From the NCBI GenBank assembly GCA_937870605.1, contig CALMZW010000335.1, positions 1 through 5,281 of the forward strand: a stretch of 5,281 bases of DNA, read 5' to 3'. The notes under the pieces were generated by a model. That model made no database searches. It had not been told where the DNA came from and saw nothing but the letters and a program-made list of their open reading frames with translations. Source of the DNA: an uncultured Synergistaceae bacterium. GTDB lineage: Bacteria; Synergistota; Synergistia; Synergistales; Aminobacteriaceae. A program made the translations under genes and the position numbers. Position 1 is the stretch's first letter; each line of letters opens with the position of its first letter. This document shows, one piece after another, positions 1 to 5,281 of the stretch.

Positions 1-615
1 CGATTGCCGAAAACCGACGGCGCGGAGGATGTCCTCCGCGCCGATGCGCTGATGCGTCGCATCGAGCGCGAGGCCGGACTGCCGGAGGAAAGCGTCGTCA
101 TCCAGGCGATGGTGGAGACGGCCCGCTCGCTGCTCCACGCGTACGACGTCGCCTCGGCGAGCCCGCGCGTTTCGGGAATCTCCATCGGAGGGCAGGATTT
201 CGCGGCCGACCTCGGCATCCGGCGGACGCGCGACGGCGGAGAGCTGCTCTACGCGCGCGCCGCGATCGTGGCCGCGGCGAAGGCTGCCGGCGTCGATGCG
301 TTCGACACGGTCTTCACCGACGTGAACGATTGCGAAGGACTCTACGCCGACGCGCTTGCCGCCGTGAACATGGGCTTCAGCGGCAAGGCCGCGATCCATC
401 CGTCCCAGGCCGCCGTGATACACCGGGCGTTCCGTCCGGACGAAAAAGAGGTCCGGAAGGCGGCCCGTATCGTCCGGGCGGCGCGGGAGGCCGAAGAGCG
501 CGGCGTCGGCGTCATTGCCGTCGACGGCCGAATGGTGGATGCCCCGGTGGTTGCGCAGGCGCTCCGCACGATCGAACTCGCGCGCATCGCGGGAATGGAG
601 GTTCCGGCAGAATGA
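1..615 (+). CDS. citE: Citrate lyase beta subunit (citryl-ACP lyase), 5' truncated by window edge
   Basis: CitE cleaves citryl-ACP (held on the CitD acyl carrier subunit) to oxaloacetate and acetyl-ACP, the second half-reaction of cytoplasmic citrate lyase (EC 4.1.3.34 activity). The frame is open from base 1, and the 204 visible codons match the C-terminal two thirds of a protein normally of about 290-300 residues, so roughly 90 N-terminal residues lie outside the window. Visible family marks are RLPKTDGAEDV at codons 1-11, an MVETA segment with Glu at codon 39, GGQDFAADLG with Asp at codon 66, RTRDGGELLYAR, and the hallmark GFSGKAAIHPSQ near the end. The Glu and Asp fit the metal-binding acidic pair of the HpcH/HpaI aldolase-CitE family. 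The TTG at base 4 is not a believable start because conserved sequence already precedes it. The stop (613-615) overlaps the citF start. A CitE-like malyl- or citramalyl-CoA lyase would be the alternative, but the adjacent citF makes true CitE much more likely. Confidence 0.93.
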   Translation, partial: RLPKTDGAEDVLRADALMRRIEREAGLPEESVVIQAMVETARSLLHAYDVASASPRVSGISIGGQDFAADLGIRRTRDGGELLYARAAIVAAAKAAGVDAFDTVFTDVNDCEGLYADALAAVNMGFSGKAAIHPSQAAVIHRAFRPDEKEVRKAARIVRAAREAEERGVGVIAVDGRMVDAPVVAQALRTIELARIAGMEVPAE

Positions 616-2159
616 ACGGGGCGAAAAACGGCATCGGGCGGATCATCCCGGATGAACTTCTTGCGGGGGCGCACGGTCGCCTCGTTCCGTACGGTCGGGA
701 AGTTTCCGCCGCGGGGAGGTGCGCCGTGCGGCAAGCCGCGCGCGGACGAAAGGTCGTCCGCGACATCAAAGAGGCCATCCGGCGCAGCGGACTGCGCGAC
801 GGAATGACGATATCGTTCCATCACCACTTCCGGAACGGCGACTTCGTGCTGCCGATGGTCCTTCAGGCGATCGACGAGATGGGAATCCGCGACCTCACGC
901 TCGCGCCGAGCTCCCTGACGGACGCGCACGAATGCGTCGCGGACCTCGCCGAACGAGGCGTCGTCACGACGATCCACACATCGGGCGTCCGGGGCCGCGT
1001 GGGGCAGGCGATTTCGTCGGGCCGAATCCGCAACCCGGTCGTGATCCACAGTCACGGCGGCAGGGCGCGGGCGCTGGCCGAAGGGTCGATTGGGGTGGAC
1101 GTGGCGTTCATCGCCGCGCCCGCGTGCGACGCTTCGGGGAATCTGACGGGCGCGATCGGGCCGTCAGCGTGCGGTTCGCTCGGCTACGCGATGGTGGACG
1201 CACGCTACGCGAAGCATGTCGTCGCGGTCACGGACACGCTTCTCGACGGACCGCTCCCCGGGCGCGTCTCGATCCCGCAGTACCTCGTGGACCAGGTCGC
1301 GGTCGTTCCGTCGATCGGCGACCCCTCGAAGATCGCGACGGGCGCGACGCGCATCACGCGCGACCCCCTGAGCCTCGTCATCGCGGAGAACGCCTTCCGC
1401 GCGATCCGCGCGTCGGGGCTGATCGCGCCGGGCTGCTCCTTCCAGGTCGGAGGCGGCGGCGCGAGCCTCGCCGTGGCGCGCTACGTTCGCGAATACATGC
1501 TCGAAAAAAAGATCCGGGGCTCGTTCGGCCTCGGCGGCGTCACGGCGTCGATGGCGCAGATGCTTTCGGACGACCTCTTCGAGGTGCTCTACGACGTCCA
1601 GAGCTTCGACGCCGCCGTCACGGAGTCCATCGCGACGAACCCGCGCCACGTGGAGATCGACGCCGCGTGGTACGCGGATCCCTCGGCGTCGGGGTGCCTC
1701 GTCGACGACCTCGACGTCGTCGTCCTCGCGGCGCTCGACGTCGACGTGGACTTCAACGTCGACGTGCTTTCGGGGCACGACGGCGTCCTGCGAGGCGCCT
1801 CGGGCGGACACTGCGACACGGCCGCCGGGGCGAAACTCGCGGTCGTCGTCGTCCCGTCGTTCCGCGAGGGGGTTCCGTCGATCCGCGACGCGGTGCAGAC
1901 GGTCGTGACGCCGGGCGAAACGGTGGACGTCATCGTGACGGAACGGGGAATGTGCGTGAACCCGCGGCGTCCCGACCTCGTGGAGGCTTTCAGGGCGGCG
2001 GGGCTTCGCGTGACGGATATCCGGGAACTCAAGGAACGCGTCGAACGCATCACGGGCGTTCCACGGCCGGTCGCGCTCGACCGCGACCATCCCGTCGGCG
2101 TCGTCGAATACCGGGACGGCTCGCTTATCGATACGCTGTACCGTGTGGTATCCTCTTGA
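612..2159 (+). CDS. citF: Citrate lyase alpha subunit (acetyl-ACP:citrate CoA/ACP-transferase)
   Basis: CitF exchanges the acetyl group on the CitD prosthetic arm for citrate, forming citryl-ACP and acetate (EC 2.8.3.10), the first half-reaction of citrate lyase. The product is 515 residues, close to the usual ~510. Hallmarks are DGMTISFHHHFRNGD (residues 63-77), VIHSHGGRARA (144-154), FQVGGGGASLAVARY (277-291), GSFGLGGVTA (303-312), LAALDVDVDFNVDVLSG (372-388) and GASGGHCDTAAGAKL (395-409). These place it in CoA-transferase family II, which acts without a covalent glutamyl-CoA intermediate. The ATG at 612 is chosen because it overlaps the citE stop as ATGA, has GGAGG at 597-601 ten bases upstream, and gives the family's expected N-terminus. 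In-frame codons upstream, back to about 330, lie inside citE and are unrelated to CitF. The overlap suggests translational coupling to citE, fitting equal subunit amounts in the complex. citD is probably upstream, outside the window. Confidence 0.96.
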   Translation: MNGAKNGIGRIIPDELLAGAHGRLVPYGREVSAAGRCAVRQAARGRKVVRDIKEAIRRSGLRDGMTISFHHHFRNGDFVLPMVLQAIDEMGIRDLTLAPSSLTDAHECVADLAERGVVTTIHTSGVRGRVGQAISSGRIRNPVVIHSHGGRARALAEGSIGVDVAFIAAPACDASGNLTGAIGPSACGSLGYAMVDARYAKHVVAVTDTLLDGPLPGRVSIPQYLVDQVAVVPSIGDPSKIATGATRITRDPLSLVIAENAFRAIRASGLIAPGCSFQVGGGGASLAVARYVREYMLEKKIRGSFGLGGVTASMAQMLSDDLFEVLYDVQSFDAAVTESIATNPRHVEIDAAWYADPSASGCLVDDLDVVVLAALDVDVDFNVDVLSGHDGVLRGASGGHCDTAAGAKLAVVVVPSFREGVPSIRDAVQTVVTPGETVDVIVTERGMCVNPRRPDLVEAFRAAGLRVTDIRELKERVERITGVPRPVALDRDHPVGVVEYRDGSLIDTLYRVVSS

Positions 2160-2186
2160 GATATCGATCGAAAGGCGGACCTTCGT

Positions 2187-3278
2187 GTGACCGCGGTTTC
2201 TTTTCTGTTGCAGGGCTGTAACCTGATTTTCGTCGTCTGTGTCGGCTGGGCCGGGGGAACGCTTTTCAAAAAGGCGCGCATCCCGGCCGCGGCATTGTTG
2301 GGCGCGCTCGTCATATCCGCCCTCTGGGCGATGACGGGAACGCAACCGGGCTATCCGTCCGGGGCGCTTTCCTTCCTGAGCAACGTCGCGATCGGCCTTT
2401 TCCTTGGGGTGCGGCTGAACCGCGAATCGTGCAGGCTCCTCCGGACGCTTCCGGGCGCCGCACTTCTCGTTGCGGGGTGGATGCTCGGTCTGTCGCTCGT
2501 TATGGGATACCTGATGTCGACCTTTACGTCGCTGCCCTTCCCGACGGCGATGCTCGGCTCGACGGCCGGGGGGATCACCGAGATGGCGCTCCTGTCGCTC
2601 TCGATGGGCGCGGACGTCGCGAGCGTCACGCTTCTGCAGGTCTTCCGGCTCCTGGCCGCAGTCCTCACGACGCCGGTCCTGTGCCGCATGTGGATGCGCA
2701 ACCACCCGTCGTCGCCCGTCTGCTGCGTCGCGAAGGAAGGGGACGACCCCGTCGACGCCGTGGGCGCGCCCGTTCCGTCGGGCGCGCGGATGCGGACGAA
2801 CGTCCTGTGCGTCGCGGCCGCCGTATTCGGCGGCGCGGCCGGGAAGTGGCTTTCGCTCCCCGCCGGTCCGCTGATCGGCGCGATGGTCGGTTCCGGGGCC
2901 GTGACGATCCTTGTCGGGGAGCCGAAGCTGCCCGCCGGTCTCATCCGGACCTTCGGGCAGGTCGGCGTCGGCATCATCATCGCGCGCTCCATCACGAAGG
3001 AAGTCCTGCTTGGTTTCGTGGAGCTTCTGGGGCCGCTCGCGCTGCTGACCGTCGGCATGATCGGGGGATCGCTGCTGCTTGCCGTGCTGCTGCACCGGAT
3101 CGCCGGATTCGCGCCGATGACCTGCATGCTTGCGGCGTCTCCGGGCGGCCTGTCGCAGATCGCGAGCATCGCCGACGAGTTCGGCGCCGATCCGGTCATC
3201 GTGAGCCTGATCCAGACGGTCCGCCTGCTCAGCATTATCCTCGTCCTTCCGCCGTTGTTGCCGCTGCTCATGCGCTGA
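2187..3278 (+). CDS. AbrB-family integral membrane protein (two-repeat, possible transporter)
   Basis: This 363-residue, very hydrophobic protein has about ten likely membrane segments. It matches the Gram-negative AbrB membrane family (often misnamed ammonia monooxygenase or AbrB regulator; not the Bacillus DNA-binding AbrB). The two halves are an internal duplication. AGGITEMALLSLSMGAD at 127-143 corresponds to PGGLSQIASIADEFGAD at 319-335, each followed by a QxxRLL segment (151-156; 343-348). ARIPAAALLGA (30-40) pairs with SLPAGPLIGA (223-232), and VAIGLFLG (67-74) with VGVGIIIA (259-266). A polar linker, about residues 171-203 with a Cys pair at 179-180, separates the halves. The GTG start at 2187 follows AAAGGCGGA (2171-2179) at suitable spacing and leads directly into the first membrane segment. 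It lies 27 bases after citF with no terminator between, so it is probably co-transcribed. The function of the family is not settled; the context permits movement of citrate, acetate or another organic acid, but that is inference. Confidence 0.85.
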   Translation: MTAVSFLLQGCNLIFVVCVGWAGGTLFKKARIPAAALLGALVISALWAMTGTQPGYPSGALSFLSNVAIGLFLGVRLNRESCRLLRTLPGAALLVAGWMLGLSLVMGYLMSTFTSLPFPTAMLGSTAGGITEMALLSLSMGADVASVTLLQVFRLLAAVLTTPVLCRMWMRNHPSSPVCCVAKEGDDPVDAVGAPVPSGARMRTNVLCVAAAVFGGAAGKWLSLPAGPLIGAMVGSGAVTILVGEPKLPAGLIRTFGQVGVGIIIARSITKEVLLGFVELLGPLALLTVGMIGGSLLLAVLLHRIAGFAPMTCMLAASPGGLSQIASIADEFGADPVIVSLIQTVRLLSIILVLPPLLPLLMR

Positions 3279-3320
3279 CCCCGCTCCTTGACGTCTCCGC
3301 GCCGAAAGGGTAGGATCGGA

Positions 3321-3352
3321 TCGTCCCCGGAGTTCGGGGAACGACTCTTTTT
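3321..3352 (+). terminator. Rho-independent terminator of the citE-citF-AbrB operon
   Basis: TCGT plus CCCCG (3321-3329) pairs with CGGGG plus ACGA (3335-3344), with a single bulged A at 3340 and the five-base loop GAGTT. The stem is followed by CTC and then five T residues (3348-3352). The hairpin begins 43 bases after the AbrB-family stop codon, where an operon-ending terminator is expected. Confidence 0.8.
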
Positions 3353-3605
3353 GCATGTTCAGGAGACCGCGCCGATGCGCCGAAGCTAGACCGGACACAA
3401 GCAGAATCCGCCCGCTCTTTTTCCGCGGCTTTCATCAGAAAGTCGTCCCTTCTGTGTGTCCTTCCTCCCCGATCATTCCGAAACGATTCTCAAACAAACC
3501 CTGTATCGCCGCGATCTTCGCGCAATCTCCCGTCCGTGCGGCGGGATCGTCGCGCTGCGTATGCCTGTCGTTTCGGTGTTTCGTGAGGTTGGACGCCCTG
3601 CCCGA

Positions 3606-3622
3606 GTCCCCGTGACGGGGAC
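3606..3622 (+). promoter_or_regulatory. Perfect 7-bp hairpin just upstream of the ABC-F ribosome binding site
   Basis: GTCCCCG (3606-3612) and CGGGGAC (3616-3622) are exact reverse complements with the three-base loop TGA. The stem ends five bases before the GGAGGG ribosome binding site at 3628-3633. No T-run follows, so it is not an intrinsic terminator. It could affect translation initiation or ribosome loading on the ABC-F message, or be a chance product of GC-rich sequence. The TGA loop is also the stop codon of an open frame covering the leader. Confidence 0.35.
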
Positions 3623-3627
3623 GGACT

Positions 3628-3633
3628 GGAGGG
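3628..3633 (+). promoter_or_regulatory. Ribosome binding site that fixes the GTG start of the ABC-F gene
   Basis: GGAGGG is a strong Shine-Dalgarno match four bases before the GTG at 3638. The spacing is slightly short, but it is the only strong site here. The resulting N-terminus, MSLLFRNVTFRYD, matches the usual beginning of an ABC-F first ATPase domain. Confidence 0.7.
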
Positions 3634-3637
3634 TTCC

Positions 3638-5134
3638 GTGTCGCTTCTCTTTCGCAATGTCACCTTTCGCTACGATCTCTCGCCCCAGCCGCTCTTCCGG
3701 CAGTTCGACGCCGATTTTCACGACGGATGGAGCGGCGTCGTCGGCGCGAACGGCTCCGGCAAGACCACGCTGCTGCGCCTGGCCGCGGGACTGCTCGAAC
3801 CTTCGGAGGGGCGAATCATCCGTCCCCCCCGGATCGCCCTGTGCGAGCAGCGGACGGACGCTCCGCCCGACGATCTCGACGCCTTTCTGCACGCGCGCGG
3901 TCGCGAGGCGATTCGTTTGCGCGAGGCGCTCGAAATCCGCCGGGACTGGAAGGAACGCTGGACGACCCTGAGCCACGGGGAGCGCAAGCGGGCCCAGATC
4001 GCCGCGGCGCTCGGGCGCGACCCCGACGCGTTGCTGCTCGACGAACCGACGAACCATGTGGACTCCTGCGTGCGGTCGCTCCTGCGCGACGCGCTCGCGC
4101 GATACCGGGGCGTCGGGGTGCTCGTGAGCCACGACCGGCAATTGCTCGACGAACTCTGTCGCCAGTGCGTTGTTCTCGACCCGCCCCGGGTTCTCGTATT
4201 CCCCGGGGGATACAGCCGCGCCGTCGAACAGCGCGAACGAGACGAGGCCGCGCAGGCCGAGGCGCATCGACAGCTTCGCAGGGACGTCCGCAGGATCGAG
4301 GTCGAACAGCAGCGCCGGCGAACGGAAGCGAACGCGAGCGACCGAAGGCGGTCCAAGCGCGGACTCGACATTCATGACAGCGACGGCAGGGCGAAGATCG
4401 ACCTCGCGCGCGTCTCCGGAGCCGACGGACAGGCCGGACGACTGACCCGGCAGCTCGAAGGGCGTCTTCGCCGGGGCGAGGAGGAACTGCGGGAGCTGCG
4501 TCCGGTCAAGCGGTATGACCTGAACTTCTGGTTGCCCGATTCGCGCTCGGACCGCAATCATCTTCTCCGCGCAGCGGCCGGATCGCTCCCTCTGGGGAGT
4601 GTGAAAACGCTCATCTATCCTGACCTAGAAATCGGGCCGCGGGACCGGGTCGCCCTGACGGGATCGAACGGCGGAGGCAAAAGCACGCTCGTGCGGTTTC
4701 TGCTCGAACGGATGAATGTCCCCGAAGGAAAGATCCTCTATATGCCGCAGGAGATCGGCCGGAGCGAGAGCGCGGCGATCGCGGCGAAGGCTTCGCGCGC
4801 GCCTGCGCATGTGAAGGGGCTGCTGATGACGGTGGTGAGCTGTCTCGGGTCCCGCCCCGAACAGATTCTCGGCCACGACGAACCGAGCCCCGGGGAGGTC
4901 CGCAAGCTGCTTCTCGCCTACGGGGCGACGCAGTCGCCGCACATCATCGTCATGGACGAGCCGACGAACCACCTCGACCTGCCCGCCGTGGAGCTTCTGG
5001 AGAATGCGCTTTCGTCCTGTCCGTGCGCGCTTCTCCTCGTGAGCCACGACGAACGTTTTCTGGAAGGCCTTGCGACGATCCGCTGGCGGATCGAACCCCG
5101 CGACAACGGCGGTTGTCTGGTGGTCGGACGCTGA
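3638..5134 (+). CDS. ABC-F family ATPase (ribosome-associated translation or antibiotic-protection factor)
   Basis: This 498-residue soluble protein has two complete ATP-binding cassettes in one chain and no membrane segments, the ABC-F layout. Such proteins bind the ribosomal E site and act on stalled or drug-bound ribosomes; they are not transporters. Cassette 1: Walker A GANGSGKTT (36-44), Q-loop Gln71, signature LSHGE (111-115), Walker B with EPTNHVD (136-142), H-switch SHD (164-166). Cassette 2: Walker A GSNGGGKST (342-350), Gln371, signature SPGE (417-420), EPTNHLD (441-447), SHDE (469-472). Catalytic Glu136 and Glu441 are both present, so both sites look active. The linker, about 195-300, is Arg/Glu-rich and helical with a KIDLARVSGADGQAGR patch (253-268), matching the P-site-tRNA-interacting linker position. 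Only about 40 residues separate Gln71 from the first signature, so the arm subdomain found in EttA-type proteins seems absent. The total is short compared with ~530-650 for housekeeping members. It appears monocistronic, with its own long leader. Whether it gives drug protection or serves general translation cannot be told from sequence alone. Confidence 0.93.
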   Translation: MSLLFRNVTFRYDLSPQPLFRQFDADFHDGWSGVVGANGSGKTTLLRLAAGLLEPSEGRIIRPPRIALCEQRTDAPPDDLDAFLHARGREAIRLREALEIRRDWKERWTTLSHGERKRAQIAAALGRDPDALLLDEPTNHVDSCVRSLLRDALARYRGVGVLVSHDRQLLDELCRQCVVLDPPRVLVFPGGYSRAVEQRERDEAAQAEAHRQLRRDVRRIEVEQQRRRTEANASDRRRSKRGLDIHDSDGRAKIDLARVSGADGQAGRLTRQLEGRLRRGEEELRELRPVKRYDLNFWLPDSRSDRNHLLRAAAGSLPLGSVKTLIYPDLEIGPRDRVALTGSNGGGKSTLVRFLLERMNVPEGKILYMPQEIGRSESAAIAAKASRAPAHVKGLLMTVVSCLGSRPEQILGHDEPSPGEVRKLLLAYGATQSPHIIVMDEPTNHLDLPAVELLENALSSCPCALLLVSHDERFLEGLATIRWRIEPRDNGGCLVVGR

Positions 5135-5238
5135 ACGCCGATGCGGGGCCGTGCTGTCCGGAAGGGAGTGAAGGAGGAACTGGGGGACGAAACGACGAGG
5201 CGAAAGATTCGGTTTTTCAGGTTTCTCTGATTTTTTGC

Positions 5239-5267
5239 TTGACGGATGGAGACGCGTCCTTTACCCT
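5239..5267 (+). promoter_or_regulatory. Sigma70-type promoter reading out of the window
   Basis: A -35 hexamer TTGACG (5239-5244, five of six consensus bases) and a -10 hexamer TACCCT (5262-5267, keeping the leading TA and final T) are separated by an ideal 17 bases. T-rich tracts at 5212-5217 and 5231-5236 lie immediately upstream and could act as an UP element. Transcription would start near 5274, close to the palindrome GGCATGCC (5271-5278), and serve a gene or RNA beyond the right edge. Confidence 0.5.
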
Positions 5268-5281
5268 TGTGGCATGCCAGA

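Larger units (their letters stand above)
3353..3637 (+). other. Intergenic leader upstream of the ABC-F gene
   Basis: With the preceding terminator region, this gives 359 bases without a credible gene between the AbrB-family stop and the ABC-F start. The open frame at 3355-3615 would give an Arg/Pro/Ser/Cys-rich product with no recognisable domain, and its ATG sits directly against the terminator T-run with no ribosome binding site, so I do not call it coding. Several small GC hairpins can be drawn: CGCGA/TCGCG at 3510-3522, CCCGTC/GGCGGG around 3530-3545, and the stronger one at 3606-3622. I could not find a convincing -35/-10 pair, although a promoter for the ABC-F gene is expected here because a terminator precedes it. 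Confidence 0.5.

Noticed and set aside
4..6. TTG as a possible start of citE
   Set aside because: Conserved CitE sequence already includes the codon before it and the N-terminal third of the family is missing, so the gene begins before the window.
1699..1765. Repetitive GTCGAC/GACGTC stretch that looks like a low-complexity repeat or operator array
   Set aside because: It encodes the Asp/Val-rich LDVDVDFNVDV segment normally present in CitF, so coding constraint and codon bias explain it.
2126..2168. Two TATCGAT copies 36 bases apart around the citF stop codon, with a nearby GATAC/GTATC inverted repeat
   Set aside because: One copy is inside citF coding sequence, no promoter or T-run is associated, and the repeat is short enough to be chance.
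719..2221. A 500-codon + strand frame overlapping citF
   Set aside because: Arg/Gly/Pro-rich translation with no domain; it is the shifted frame of citF, whose own frame carries all the family motifs.
1164..3398. A 744-codon open frame on the - strand, antisense to citF and the AbrB-family gene
   Set aside because: It is an extreme Arg/Asp/Glu/His-rich composition typical of the shadow frame of GC-rich genes, has no recognisable domain, and runs through the operon terminator.
3355..3615. An 86-codon + strand frame in the leader of the ABC-F gene
   Set aside because: No ribosome binding site, its ATG abuts the terminator T-run, and the product has shadow-like composition with no domain.
5203..5236. 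Candidate terminator after the ABC-F gene (CGAA/TTCG then T5, and TCAG/CTGA then T6)
   Set aside because: Both stems are only 4 bp, too weak to call; the T-runs may instead be promoter upstream elements.
1..5281. Search for CRISPR arrays, transposase genes, insertion sequence ends, tRNA or rRNA
   Set aside because: No repeated spacer-like units, transposase motifs, terminal inverted repeats or tRNA cloverleaf sequence were seen on either strand.

Overview
The window is GC-rich bacterial DNA with G or C at most third codon positions, and all credible genes are on the + strand. The citrate lyase genes point to a fermentative, probably anaerobic, organism. The phylum cannot be fixed from the sequence; a high-GC anaerobe such as a member of Synergistota or a deltaproteobacterial lineage is only a guess.

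Positions 1-3278 form one apparent operon. It starts inside citE (citrate lyase beta subunit; the 5' end lies before the window). It continues through an ATGA stop/start overlap into a complete citF (citrate lyase alpha subunit), and after 27 bases into a gene for an AbrB-family integral membrane protein built from two related halves. A hairpin followed by five T residues at 3321-3352 is a good intrinsic terminator for this operon. The lyase genes encode the two catalytic subunits that cleave citrate to acetate and oxaloacetate. The membrane protein could be transport-related, but nothing in the sequence proves a link to citrate.

Positions 3353-3637 hold no convincing gene. They end in a perfect 7-bp hairpin just upstream of the ribosome binding site of the next gene.

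Positions 3638-5134 encode a complete 498-residue ABC-F protein: two ATPase domains, no membrane segments, and a long charged linker. This is a ribosome-associated translation or antibiotic-protection factor type. The compact first ATPase domain and the long untranslated leader resemble what is known for antibiotic-resistance ABC-F genes, but the assignment is inferential.

Positions 5135-5281 are intergenic. They carry T-rich tracts and a sigma70-type promoter at 5239-5267 pointing out of the window towards an unseen gene. No clearly new system is visible. The best second-look items are the ABC-F leader and the citEF-AbrB association.
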